Source: Pterois miles (Eukaryota > Chordata > Actinopteri > Perciformes > Scorpaenidae). From it: a stretch of DNA of 64,000 nt. Below the pieces are notes generated by a model, which was given only the letters and a program-made list of their open reading frames with translations, ran no database searches and was not told the DNA's origin. Position 1 is the first letter of the stretch; each line of letters begins with the position of its first letter. Positions 1 through 11,696 of this stretch are shown here, in pieces. The stretch is from contig CAMQGK010000637.1 of NCBI GenBank assembly GCA_947000775.1, forward strand, positions 22,126,001-22,190,000, read 5' to 3'. Both the position numbers and the translations under genes were made by a program.

Positions 1-1454
1 TTGTAAATTTGCGAAAACGTCTGTTACGTCATTGATCAATGCGCCGCTCCGTCTGACAGCGTTGACCTCAGTTAATGGAAAGTGTATTACTCTGTGTTTT
101 TGAACAGGTCAGTATGGGAGTGAAATGAATCCACAGTTACCTTATAGATACTACAACAAAATGATATGGAGTTAACCTGTCGGGAGAAAGACTTATGAGA
201 GGGCTATGAGGAGAGAATAATGTCTGACCTCAGCTTCTCTCCATAGCAACTAGCGGCAACCACACAGCTCAGACTGAGATTAGATCATACGCTCATATTC
301 ATGTACACTACATAACGTGCTCTCCATGCAAGGTCTGGGCAATAACTGAGTTTATCTTTCTGTTGAGTTATGTCCTGATGAAATTATGACATTGACTTCC
401 TGTGACACACAACCCTGTTGCCAGAACTAATGAGAAACAAATCTGATTAAAATAACGAATATTTTTATTTGAGTTTTATTATAGTTTATTATATGGTGTT
501 ATGCAGTTCAAAGCAGTGGATATGAAGGTCATTATTTAAGACGCACACATTTGTTTCATTTTCTCAAGACCTTTTTTTGCATACATCATCTCATGTTCAC
601 ACACTCAGCTGTGAGTAATGTAAAAGTGATGTAATGGTTTTTGTGGTCGCCGGGGAAACGATCCTTGAAATTGCAAAAAAAGTCCAAAATGAGTAGAGGA
701 ATGCAGCCATAAATATTGGAACAGCAAAGCATACGTTATATGAATGAATGCATGTGGGTGGCTGTATGAGTTTCTGCTGTTGTGTGTGTTTCTACACACC
801 TCCCCGCATGTGTGTTTGAGTGCATGTGTGCGTGCGCCTTTGAGTGTGAAGCTACAGCCTATAAAAACAGTAATGGCTCATCATAATTTTAACCACACAG
901 CACGGCCACCAGAAAACTCATTACCTTTGAATCAAAATGTGCTTTTTATACAGGGAAACAGATTTACTGTAAATTGGTTTATTGAAATAGCGTTGTCATC
1001 ACACTATATTTCTTTGTGAAATAAGGCCCAATGTGTTGGAGCGGTGTTTTAGAAGCTGGGAGGTGAAAAGGTAAATGGGTTTCATTGGATGCACAAGACA
1101 AACTGGATGTGAAAGGGGTTTTCCAGGGTTAACAGTTTATTCATGTTATTTTCAACACTGTCTCTGACAAAATTATGTTCCCATACAACTAAACAGATTC
1201 CTCAATTATATTTTGAGGCAAACGTATTTTCTCCTGGATAGCAGATGCAGTTTTTAATGGTTTTAGATGTGATTTATGTTGCGAACTGAGACAAAACTAA
1301 AGAAAAAAATACAACAAAACTCCTCGGTTAAGTTTAGTAAAATACAAGTGATACTGTATCAAAACACTGACGTCACATATTAATCTTTTATTATATAAAT
1401 ATTAACTTTACAGTCTGACACTAGTCTATCTTTCAGAGGTTGTAGAGGGCGACC

Positions 1455-1768
1455 AATGTACAGCGACCCAAACATTGTAGTGAAATAAACCCCAACAGTT
1501 GGTAAGCATCACCCTACGGGGTTTGTTTCACAAAAATGACCCACAAGCTGTACATCATCCCATTTATTGTATGGCTATGTACTTAAGAAATCAATAATTT
1601 GACACAAAAATCGTCCACCAGGGTCCGACATCAGAATCGTGCCCTTTGCAACTGCCTATTATGCATAGCACCGGTCTGTTGTACATATCAGTGGTCTGTT
1701 ATGCATAGCAACAGTCTGTTATACATACAGAAGTAACAGTCTGTTATGCATCGCAACTTTGTGTAATA
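1455..1768 (+). repeat. Hairpin plus minisatellite repeat family, copy A
   Basis: An imperfect inverted repeat at 1455-1555 starts AATGTACAGCG, contains GTGAAATAAACCCC and returns as GGGGTTTGTTTCAC then GCTGTACAT. It is followed by diverged units of the CTGTTATGCATAGCAAC type up to about 1768. The same architecture recurs near 23681, 42225-43702 (reversed and interrupted) and 50592-51345. No coding potential is seen. It is probably a non-autonomous mobile element, an inference from dispersal alone. Confidence 0.75.
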
Positions 1769-2022
1769 TCAGAACATAACGTACTCTTTGTACTTTTTTA
1801 CATAGGGCAATTAGCATTGTATAGCTACACTTGATTATTATTCATATTATTAAGCTTTGTACTTATTCATTCATCAAATATTATTTAGAGTGTTTTTTTT
1901 ATTTCTTTTGTGGTGTGTTTATTCATATTTTTGCATACATTAACCTTCAGCAGTATTGTACTTTTGTACTCGTTTGCATTCCCTTTACTCCCTACATCTC
2001 TGGCGCTCTGTACTTTGAAGAC

Positions 2023-2024
<2 letters not shown>

Positions 2025-2087
<63 letters not shown>
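2025..2087. repeat. (GA)n microsatellite
   Basis: An uninterrupted GA run of about 63 bases. It is followed 210 bases downstream by a (CT)n run, so the two could pair as an inverted repeat. Confidence 0.97.
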
Positions 2088-2091
<4 letters not shown>

Positions 2092-2295
2092 GACAAATAA
2101 GAAGAGGGTTGAGAGGTTGAAATGCAGTGAGAGGAAGAGAGTGGTTTGGTAATGCACATCCTCCTTTTTTGTTATTTCTCCCCTTTCATAGTGAGGATCA
2201 GTGAAGTGGCAGGTGGATAAAGAGAACACCTGCTCTCTTCATCTCTGCTTCTCTCCCTCTCTCTGTTTGGCTCTTTTTCTCCATCTCTTGTTTTC

Positions 2296-2296
<1 letters not shown>

Positions 2297-2366
<70 letters not shown>
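2297..2366. repeat. (CT)n microsatellite
   Basis: An uninterrupted CT run of about 70 bases, complementary in sequence to the (GA)n run at 2025-2087. Confidence 0.97.
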
Positions 2367-2370
<4 letters not shown>

Positions 2371-2438
2371 CCACTTCATTTTTTGCAGTGATGCAGCCTG
2401 TCAAACATCTCACACAAAAAACAAACGCAAATGGATCT

Positions 2439-2441
<3 letters not shown>

Positions 2442-2489
<48 letters not shown>
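2442..2489. repeat. (GT)n microsatellite
   Basis: A pure GT run of 48 bases. Open frames across it are artefacts of the dinucleotide repeat. Confidence 0.97.
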
Positions 2490-2490
<1 letters not shown>

Positions 2491-2730
2491 CTAGTGGGAC
2501 TATTAGACATCAGAGGGAAACCTACAGGAAAGGACAGAGGAGGGGTGGATGTTATTTTTCCTCTCATGTTAATGCTATTCATTAGCATTGTCTAATTAAT
2601 TCAGTGCCTCCTCCTCTCTTCATTTCACTATATCTTGCTTACAGACCTCCCTCGCTTCTTACCTTCTCATCCCTTTTCCCCCTCCCTGTTTTCTTCTTCC
2701 TCTTCTGCTCGTTCTTCCTCTTTTCCTATA

Positions 2731-3062
2731 AGAAGAAGAAGATAGTCCTTTATTAGTCCCACAAGGGGAAATTCAATTTTTTCACTCTGTTGTTAACTTA
2801 TACACGGTACATGCAGACCCGAACACACACATGCACAAACATGCAACAATGGAGAGATGTCAGAGTGAGGGGGCTGCTCCTGACAAGCGCCCCGAGCAGT
2901 TGGGGGTTTGGTGCCTTGCTCAGGGGCACCTCGGCAGTGCCCAAGAGGTAAACTGGCACCTCTCCAGCTACCAGTTCACACTCAGTTCTTGGTCCATGTC
3001 GGGACTTGAACCGGTGACCCTCCGGTTCCCAAGCCAACTCCCTACAGACTGAGCTACTGCCG
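2731..3062 (-). mobile_element. tRNA-derived SINE, copy 1
   Basis: On the minus strand the element begins with a tRNA-like head: GGCAGTAGCTCAGTCTGTAG resembles an RNA polymerase III box A, and GGTTCAAGTCC is a good box B. A tRNA-unrelated body follows, then a tail ATTTCCCCTTGTGGGACTAA and TTC repeats. It closely matches copies at 13760-14105, 53150-53478 and 62504-62837. The long open frame through it is a chance translation of the SINE. Confidence 0.93.
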
Positions 3063-3719
3063 TACTGCTATTTACACCATATAATTTTTAGTGGTTTGAG
3101 TGATAGCTTTTTGTGTGAAAGGAGCTATCTAATCACTTGAAATTTGCTGCAAACTTTATTACTTTTAAGAGAGCTACCAAATACTGTTAAATTCAGCAAC
3201 AAACCTGTACTCGTGTCTAATTTTTAAATGTAATGTTTTTAATCTTTTATTTTCACAAAAAGCCCTTCTAGGGACAGGTGTAGCAAAAGAGTATCGGCTT
3301 TAAGCACTATGGTATTTGCATCAGATGACTGTTTTTATGTTGTCTATGTACACTATATATGTCCCTACTAAATAAACCATAAATAATAAAAAAAAAAAAC
3401 CCAGGGATGGTGATGTTGGTCAGTGAGTTCACCACTTTGGTCCAGACTGATATATCACGACTACTGGCTGAATTAACATTTTGTACATTTGTGATCCCCA
3501 GAAGATGAATTGTACTGACTTTGGTGAACCTCTGATTTTTCTTCTTCCACCAGCAGGTCATTTTTTTTAGTTACTCAACATCTACTCAATTTTGATACAG
3601 AAGGCTCTTATTTTTGCGATGTCTTTGCGCCTTCTTCTCTTTCAAACTAGTTTTATTGCTCAAAATCAACACAGATAGTTACTCTCTTTCTAGAGAGCGA
3701 CATTGCTCTTGGTATATTT

Positions 3720-3990
3720 GGACAATTTAGTATTGGTTTTCTCCAGATTCTCCAGCCTCCTCCCACAGTCCAAAGACATCCAGGTTAATTGTGGACTCTA
3801 AATTGCCCGTTGGTGTGGATGTGAGCATGAATGATTGTCTGTCTCTGTGTGTCAGACCTGTCATAGTCTGGCGACCTCTCCAAGGTGTACCCTGCCGTCG
3901 CCCCAATGTCAGCTGGGATCAGCTCCAGCAACCCTGCGACCCCTAATAGGAAAAGCTGTAACAGATAATCCATGTATTCTTTCACACAGA
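3720..3990 (+). repeat. Diverged teleost interspersed repeat (CTCCTCCCACAGTCCAAAGA type)
   Basis: The segment contains CACAGTCCAAAGACATCCAG, GTTAATTGTGGACTCTAAAT and a CAGCTGGGATCAGCTCCAGC end. A related partial copy is at 31690-31850, and fragments of the end are at 15665-15730 and around 25205-25270. This combination is a familiar dispersed repeat in fish genomes (recalled, not searched). There are no intact coding features. Confidence 0.65.
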
Positions 3991-4682
3991 ACACAAATAT
4001 TATACAGCGAAAAAGTGATGTGATTTTATTTCAGAACAAGGTTGATTTTCTGATCTTTCGCACCGTGAATAGTTATCAACCAATCACGTTGTGCTGAAAC
4101 AACAACACAGACACTCTGTAGTCTGAACCAGGACAGCAAACTTTATTACTCCTCTCAACACTGATGAAGGCAGAGCAGACCATATCCACCCTTCCATTCT
4201 TACCTTTCACAATAAAAGCCCTAGACATATAATATTAGCAGGTGAGTATTTCACATTTTCATGTTGTTTATTCATCACGCCGCAGGAGTGTAATTCAGCC
4301 TTTATGCCGTGTCCTAAATCTGTACTACATACAAACTTATGCTCTATACAAATTTTTGTAGTTTACAAGCAGTCAACATACTAAAATATTCATAATAACA
4401 GGGAAATAATACAATACTTCCACCATTACACATCAGTGGCAAAATGTTTTTCCAAAACACAGTTGTGAGTGGACACTCTACTGTATATCATCAAAATTTT
4501 TCATCCCTTTCTCCTTTCATCTCTACTTCTAACCTCCCTCTTTCTCTTCTCCCTCCATCCTTGCCTTTCACTCCCCCTCGTCCATCTCTCCTCTCTCGGC
4601 CCTGGCCTTCCTCACTCTCGTAGTCCCTTGTTATTGTGTGGATTAACTCAAAGTTGCTGAGTGACTATGAGACAGCATCAGC

Positions 4683-4819
<137 letters not shown>

Positions 4820-5621
4820 CAGAAACAAAGAGAGGCAGAGCTTGTATTTGCACTTTGCATCTCTCCCCTGTTGCCACCCACCATCATCAGCCACCCTCTC
4901 TCTGGAGTTTATCGGCATCTGCACTGCTATCAGTTCATGGAGGTTTAGGGATGGATGGATGGTCGAGAGAGAGAGAGAGAGAGAGAGAGACAACGAGCAG
5001 ACAGAGTTAGAGACAGAAAGAGAGAGAGGAGAACTAAAGAGCACAAAACTAAGTTCAGACAAACTCACTTAGAAAACACACACAGGGAGCAGGGAGAAGG
5101 TCAGGGGAGGATTAATGGCTGTGCTCTGATAGATAAACTAATCAAACAAACAAAGACTTCAGCACGCACACACATTAAAACACAGACAGAATGTAAAGCA
5201 GACACACTTGAATAATCCAACCGAGACACTGACAGATTGAAAGAGAGGAAGAAATCCATAGAGATGAATGGCACAAAAAAAGTTTTGACAAACATAAGCA
5301 CCACAGACAGTTAAGTTGACTTTGAATAGAGTGTCGGCGTTCCCTTCTCTAAGGGCTGGGTTCGCAGACATGGATTAACTCCTTGACAAAAAAGTGATGC
5401 GTCAATCTAGGGAAGTGTTTTCATTCTGGTGTTTGTGTATGTGAGACCTCTCTGTGCTATGGTCCCTGTCTCACTTCCTCAGTGTGTCTCCACTTCATGT
5501 TTTATGTTCTGTGTATAAGAGGAAGATTGATCAGATGTTCTCACGGTCATATAGTTTTCCAGTTAATGTTTGTGTCCCAGACTCGTCCTTGGCTAGGTAA
5601 TCATGATGCAGAGTGTTTCTG

Positions 5622-6345
5622 GCAGCCAAACTTGCCAACCTTCCCTATTTTCCTAAGAGACTCCCGTTTTTGATCGCTCTCCCCCAGTTTCCTTGCAGGG
5701 TCACAAATCTCCCGTATTTCTTCCCATTTATGACACATTTTCACACTATTTTCCTTTTCGTTATCTTAACCTGTTTCTGGCACTGTACCGCATGTATAAT
5801 CCCTACTGTTTCTACCCAGACGACAACAGAGCTGCACCAAATGTCGTTTATATGCTATATGCTCGACACGATGTAGTTTGAGCTGCGCCTGCCTCGAAGT
5901 CCAGCTTTGCTCCACATAGCTAAAAGCTGTTGTGGCGTGACGCGAGCCATTGGAAATAATGTGTTTCAGAGCTCAGTGGCACTATTGTTGAGTTGTGCCT
6001 GAATGGGCCTTCAGTGAATGAGAGTCATAGAGAGTACTAAGTGAAAGAAATACTCAAGCAGGGGCAAAAAAATGAATAAAAATTGCTGAATATAAGTTTA
6101 TTCCAGAAGTTCACACGCCAAGTTTATGCCAGTGGGGTGAATTATTCAGTCTTTCCTGAGTATTAAAGTTAAGATTAAAAGTTTAACGTAAAAATGCTTT
6201 TGCAGCTTACGTATTATTTTCTTATTTTTATTCTTCACCGGGAAACAAAGTCTCTGAAACTCACCTTTTTGTGACCCCCCGGTTTGGTTTTGAAATCCTC
6301 CCACTTTTAAGGTCTCAATGTTGGCAAGTATGCTGGCAGCAAACA
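5622..6345. mobile_element. MITE-like element with diverged terminal inverted repeats
   Basis: The left end reads CAGCCAAACTTGCCAACCTT and the right end reads AATGTTGGCAAGTATGCTGG, an imperfect inverted pair with a shared TTGCCAAC core. The interior has related inner inverted patches (TCACAAATCTCCCG versus GTGACCCCCCGGTTT). No transposase is recognisable, so it is probably a non-autonomous DNA transposon. The family is unassigned and I did not define a target duplication. Confidence 0.5.
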
Positions 6346-6453
6346 GAGCAGAAGTCAAAACATGTAACTGTATATATTATACTCATATTACATATTTTGT
6401 TTTTCTCCCACTAATCTGATCTTGTGTGTGTGTTTGTGTGTTTATGTGTGCAG

Positions 6454-6537
6454 CCTGACTAGAACAGTGGAGATCCTGGGAGAGGACAGTCCTCTGGGAA
6501 TCCATGTGGTTCCTTACAGCTCATCACTCAGCGGACG
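6454..6537 (+). CDS. pard3b: pard3b exon 1 of window: start of PDZ1
   Basis: This partial coding exon encodes LTRTVEILGEDSPLGIHVVP then YSSSLSGR. That is the beginning of the first PDZ domain of PAR-3 scaffolds; PLGIHVV is the carboxylate-binding loop and second beta strand. The acceptor is TTTATGTGTGCAG and the donor is GTGAGT. The exon enters in phase 2 (its first base closes a codon) and leaves after two bases of an Arg codon, which exon 2 completes. In PAR-3, PDZ1 binds PAR-6 and junctional adhesion molecules at apical junctions. For PARD3B/PAR3L, family knowledge is junction localisation, weak or no aPKC binding and restraint of LKB1. The upstream oligomerisation domain is not in the window. 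Whether this is the fish ba or bb paralogue cannot be told. Confidence 0.93.
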
Positions 6538-7026
6538 GTGAGTTGTGTGCACATGGACAAACACATGCATACACACAAATGACATACGCAGCTACAATAT
6601 ATAAGCTCTAATTGTGCAGCCTGATCTGCCAGATGGTTTGTTGTACACAGCCATCTGAGAAGTCGTCACTGGAGACTGTTGAGAAAAGGCAGACACTTAA
6701 AAAAAAAAAAAAAAACTTGACAGGTGATTGGATGAACCATCTGTCAATCAAACTCTTGCCGAAGCCAGTTGGGAGAAGAACGAAAATATCTTTTCCATCA
6801 GCAAAAACCTTCAGTGAAGTGAAGAAATACTCTCCAGTTCTGATAAGACTGATGCTATTGCACCAGCTACGCTAACCTCTTTTAGGGGGTTTGTTGTTTT
6901 GAACAGACAACAGGTGTTTGAACCTATCAGCATAAACAAAAGCACATTACTTGAACCCTGACAAGGTGGATGTTTGTGTGATCTTGTGATCCTGCAAGAA
7001 TCCAGCTGCCATGTAAGGTAACTAAT

Positions 7027-7534
7027 AGGGCTGTCAGAATTAACACAATAATAACAGGTTAATTCAAATGTGTTTGTAATTTCTTTAACACATTCATGCA
7101 ACTTGTGATGAAGAAAAGCTGTCATGGCCATTTTCAAAGTGGTCCCTTGACCTCTGACCTCCAGATATGTGAATGTAAATGGGTCCTATGGGAACCCACG
7201 AGTCTCCTGTTAACAGACAGGCCCACTTTATAATAATCACATGCAGTTTGGGAAAAGTCATAGTCAAGTCAGCACACTGACACACTGACAGCTGTTGTTG
7301 CATGTTTGACTGTAGTTTGCCATGTTATGATTTGAGCATATTTTTATGCTAAATGCAGTACCTCTGAGGGTTGCTGGACAGTATTTGTCATTGTTTTGTG
7401 TTGTTCGTTGATCTCCAATTATAAATAAATGCATACATGTGCATCAAGTCGTGTATTTGCCTGCTCCCATGTTGATAAGGGCATTAAATACTTGACAAAT
7501 CTGTGATTAAATATTTGACTCGATTGACAGCCCT
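7027..7534 (+). mobile_element. Non-autonomous TIR element, AGGGCTGTCA family, copy 1
   Basis: It begins AGGGCTGTCAGAATTAACAC and ends ATTGACAGCCCT, so ten terminal bases are perfectly inverted. Internal landmarks such as CAAAGTGGTCCCTTGACCTC and CACATGCAGTTTGG recur at 40567-41216 and 18948-19316, and reversed at 14276-14475. No transposase frame is seen. It is a common type of teleost non-autonomous DNA element; the superfamily is not assigned. Confidence 0.85.
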
Positions 7535-7674
7535 GGGACCTAATGCTGCCCTTTAACCTTAAAAAGTCTTGTCTGTTTACCAGCTACAGTACGTCCCAGA
7601 GTTATATTCTCATAATCCTGTTCTCCATTTGTAAGGAATTCTGGACCCTGATGCTACAGTGCACAAAGACAACA

Positions 7675-7678
<4 letters not shown>

Positions 7679-7750
<72 letters not shown>
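7679..7750. repeat. (CA)n microsatellite
   Basis: An uninterrupted CA run of about 72 bases in intron 1. Confidence 0.97.
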
Positions 7751-7751
<1 letters not shown>

Positions 7752-7915
7752 CAATGGTAAAAGGAATAAAGGAAGAAAAACTGCACAGCTATGCAGGGCT
7801 TTTCTTTGGGTGTGTGACAGTCAGACAGTGGATGGGGATTTCCTAAAGGAAAGCAGGATGAGCTTTTATGGCTGTTCTCATGACTCACCTGACCCTGCCA
7901 ATCTCCTCCTTAAAT

Positions 7916-7920
<5 letters not shown>

Positions 7921-7969
<49 letters not shown>
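7921..7969. repeat. (CT)n microsatellite
   Basis: A pure CT run of 49 bases in intron 1, followed by another 130 bases of pyrimidine-rich sequence leading to the cryptic acceptor near 8088. Confidence 0.97.
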
Positions 7970-7972
<3 letters not shown>

Positions 7973-8542
7973 CTGCATGCTCTCTTTCCTCTCTCTTTCT
8001 TTTTCCTGACCTCTCCTCCCTCCTCCATCTCTTTCCACCATTTACCATCATCCCTTTCACCTCTTAACCTAGTTTCTTCCTCTTGCAGCTGAAGTCTTTA
8101 GAGTATCAGTGTCATCACCTCTGCTTTGTTAAGATACCTTTTGGCGTGGCAGTGGTTGATGCTGACGACAGAGAGAAGTCAAACAGTCTGTCAGTCTGTG
8201 CCACCATCTTTCTGGCTGCCTGTAAATTTGAATTTGTCCCTTTATCATGTGTTAATCCACATGTCTGCTTGTTTTTATATCTTGATTATATGTGCTTGCC
8301 TGTCATGTAGTCTTTGTTACACAGATAGAAATCCACAACAAGACAGGAACAGACAGTTAGGATGTGTATCTGACAGCGTTGTGTCTACGTACACCATATG
8401 GTTGGTCTCAGTGGTCTACCCCATCAGAGACACACTGAAAGTCAATCTAAGGAAGTGGGTGTGCTTGATTGCGTGTGCATGCAAGGTTTTGATGGGAACA
8501 TACCTTAACCTGCCTTCCTCTCCTTGCTGTCTCTCCTGTCAG

Positions 8543-8668
8543 GTCTCTCGGTCTCTACATCCGTGGAGTGGAGGAGGAGAGTCGCTCAAGGAAGGAGGGC
8601 TTGTTTCAAGAGGACGAGTGTATCGTTAAGATCAACAACACCGACCTCATGGACAAGACGTTCAGCCA
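8543..8668 (+). CDS. pard3b: pard3b exon 2 of window: middle of PDZ1
   Basis: This encodes (R)SLGLYIRGVEEESRSRKEGL followed by FQEDECIVKINNTDLMDKTFSQ, the middle of PDZ1. The pattern LGL-IRG-EE-SRS--EGLF-E-ECIVKINN is a hallmark of PAR-3 family PDZ1. The acceptor is CTCTCCTGTCAG, with the exon starting GTCTCTCGG, and the donor is GTGAGT. The exon completes the Arg codon begun in exon 1 and ends after CA of a Gln codon, so both junctions fit the neighbouring exons. Length is 126 bases with no in-frame stop. The exon comes from the same gene as exon 1, 2 kb upstream. Confidence 0.96.
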
Positions 8669-11030
8669 GTGAGTGCAACACTGTTTGTGTGTGTGTGTTG
8701 GGTCTAGGAGGTGAAAAAAAATGCCTTTGAGATGAGTTTAATAACTGTAAAAGCATGTGCAAAGGATATTAGAGAGCAAAATGAATGTGTCTAGTATTTC
8801 TATAACCTCACATTTTGTTTTTCTGATACAATGAATACACTGTGCTTATGTAATCAGGAACAGTTCGTTTTCCATCTTACATTACAGTATAAGTTCAATC
8901 AAGGATTTTTAGGTTACAGTAATGTTGGGATCTAGGTCCTAATTATCTAAAGGGTCAGTTCACCCGAGTTAAAACAAAGCAAATACAAACTCACTGACAT
9001 ACCGCTGTGTCTGTTCTGAGGTCATTAAAGAGGCGTTATCGGTCGCTATAAGTACTATAGGCCGACACCTCATTTTATGTGGCCCGCAAGGGCTTGAAAA
9101 GCATATATTATGCTTATCATACAATTCTATGCGTCTTTACAGAAGTACGATGTCCTTAAACTTCATGTCCCACAGTGCATCTGAATTTTGTTACATGAGC
9201 ACTGAAGCGTCTCATTATCACCATTTTCTAGCAGCGGTGCTCTAGAAAGTGATGGGGTCGTAAAAAAATATGAATAGTACCAAAATGTCCAAGAAAAGAA
9301 AAATTCATGCAGAGGGAAGGAAATTTACTGAGAGATGGGAAAGCGATTACATGTTTGTGCTTAATGGAGACAAGCCGGCGTGTCTGTATTCAAGGAATAT
9401 AATTTACGGCGGCACTTCAACACCAAACACAGATGAGGGTTTCTTCATCTCATAAATTCATGGGATTTATGGTATAATAACATAGAAATGTGAGTGTGCG
9501 TGCCCACATACAGTATTTTTGTCTTTGTGCATACATATATGTTGATGGTCAAGCACGTGGTTTTGTTACTGAACTCATTTTTTAAAATAAATTATACAAT
9601 ATTTCTGCTTGCAATTATTTTTCCTAGACTTCTGCTTTCAGAGCTAGTTATGAAATAAATTATTACTAAAAGTAAAAATAATAAAGTGCAGAGGCAATTT
9701 TGTAATATGATCAAGAGTAGATATATTTATATAGTCTTACAGTTACAACTGGCCCTTTGAAGGCAAATCCCTCTGTCTCTGTCTGTCTCTCTCTTGACCG
9801 CAAATACAGACACTCGCTAACAAGCAACAACCTACACACTGAGTTATTCCTTAAAGGAGTTTGGTACTCGTATTACATATTTTAGTTTAAAAAACATCTT
9901 AAAAATACATAATTCCCTGATGTTTTACCCAGCAGGGAGTTATGTTGGGCCCATCTGGCTTGCAATATACTGGCTGAATCCCTGAATTCAACATAACTAA
10001 ATATCATTCTGTTATCGTGGACAAGTGAGGACCATTATCATGGCCAATCAATACTGTGTCAAACAATAATGCCATTATATCGTCCAAGCCTCTCAGTGTA
10101 TATATGAGTAGATGAAGTCTGTCCTGGCCGGTCTTTTCTTCCTGTTTCCCTTGCTGTGTTTGCCTGTGTGTGTCCATTGTCAGTGGGTTTATGTCACTGT
10201 TGCACCGCCGTCACAGAGAACAGCAGAAAAGACACTTGGCAGATGTTCGGAGATCGTTGCTTTCAAATTCATTTATGCGTGTTAGAGCTGCCGTTGTTCG
10301 TTTCCTCTAAGGAAAGACTTGTCCAAGATTCATTGGAGACCAGATGTTTCACAATAATAGTTTACGTACTGTACCGTTGAACCACCTGAAAAGAAGTGCT
10401 TTAACATGATTGTAACATGATTACAGAGCATTAAAATGACAAAAGACACACCTGTAAAAACGACTGTCACAGATTACAAGGACTGATGCGGATGTTGCAA
10501 CGATTACAGCACATTACAATATCTATACAGTCTGCACCATAGTCCTTGTCCAGCGTTCAGTGTGGTAATGAGATTATATGAGAGGGTTTTTATGCTGTAC
10601 TGTAGGTAAATGGATTATCACTGGTGGGGTTTGCACCTATTGTTCAAAGATAGGTGTATTGACTCACAAACACCAATACACACACACATACACGCATGTC
10701 CCCCATACACACTCAACTTAAAAGACACAATGCAGATTTATAAAACAAATAAGTCTTTAATATTGTATGTGATATAGACGGGCCCTCTCTTAACACTGAG
10801 AGGCTGTTACACGCACATACACACAGACACACACACACACACACAGACACACATACACACACACTTGCCAGTATTGTTCTATCATGGCAGGTGTATTGAG
10901 ATGTGCAGCTTGGTCCGGTGAAATATGTGTAAGTAGGCCACTTAAAGTCCACTGATCCCTACGAGTGCCATGTACAGACACACAAACACAGTCATGCTTC
11001 CATGACATGTGAGGACATTACATTGACATA

Positions 11031-11222
11031 CATTCATTTCCCGGAGACTTGTCCTAGCCTTAGCCCTAACTGTACCTGCTACTTGCCTAATCCTAATCCC
11101 TAACCTTACCCGCACTATAAAATATAATGTTTTACATTATGGGGACATGCATTTTGTCCCCAAAAGGAAGGCAAGTCCCCAATGTGACTGTGTAAACAGA
11201 TTCATGTCCCCAAAGCATGAGT
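11031..11222 (-). repeat. Interspersed repeat with degenerate CCCTAA motifs, copy 1
   Basis: The segment holds CCCTAAC-like words (CTTAGCCCTAACTG, CCTAATCCCTAACC), then TTATGGGGACATGC and AAGTCCCCAATGTGACTGTG. A reverse-oriented relative lies at about 56370-56600, with GTTAGGGTTAGG-like words and CACATTGTGGGGACTTGCC. A CA microsatellite follows directly. Confidence 0.75.
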
Positions 11223-11226
<4 letters not shown>

Positions 11227-11295
<69 letters not shown>

Positions 11296-11318
11296 CGCAC
11301 ATACACACACGCACACAT
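11227..11318. repeat. Imperfect (CA)n microsatellite
   Basis: A CA array interrupted by GC, AA and AT steps. A shorter imperfect CA array lies at 10809-10866. Confidence 0.95.
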
Positions 11319-11632
11319 CTCCATTGTCCCAGCTTGGCAGCTGTATTGAGGTAGTCGGCTTGATTAGAATATCTCTTTTACACAAATGTGCCTGCACACA
11401 TTGTCCAATAAGGAACAATGATGATATCATCGGTGCACAATGGTTCCTGTATACACATGAACACTCACAGCTTTCACATCTAGCTTCATTGTCCTGTATT
11501 GTGGTCTTATTACAATGGAAATCACCACAAGTGTCATTCAGCAAGGTGTGATGCAACATAAGCACTCGCTCAGGCAGCCTATGGTGTGTTTAGTGGTTTC
11601 AGTATGCAAATCCTGAGATGACCACCCATCCC

Positions 11633-11635
<3 letters not shown>

Positions 11636-11694
<59 letters not shown>
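11636..11694. repeat. (CA)n microsatellite
   Basis: A nearly pure CA run of about 59 bases in intron 2. Confidence 0.97.

Positions 11695-11696
<2 letters not shown>

Larger units (their letters stand above)
6538..8542 (+). other. pard3b: Intron 1
   Basis: Bounded by GTGAGT and CTCTCCTGTCAG. It holds a short poly(A) run (about 6699-6715), a TIR element of the AGGGCTGTCA family (7027-7534), a (CA)n array (7679-7750) and a (CT)n array (7921-7969). A strong but unused-looking acceptor (TTTCTTCCTCTTGCAG) ends near 8088. Confidence 0.85.

Noticed and set aside
2391..2440. Possible exon after CATTTTTTGCAG, ending at the GT microsatellite
   Set aside because: No PAR-3 similarity, no phase fit to the 6454 exon, and the only donor would be the microsatellite itself.
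2798..3052. Open frames of 73-79 codons on both strands, nearly repeated at 13779-14033, 53178-53408 and 62534-62728
   Set aside because: They are translations of the SINE copies; the frame recurs only because the SINE recurs, and the nucleotide features (Pol III boxes, tail) explain it.
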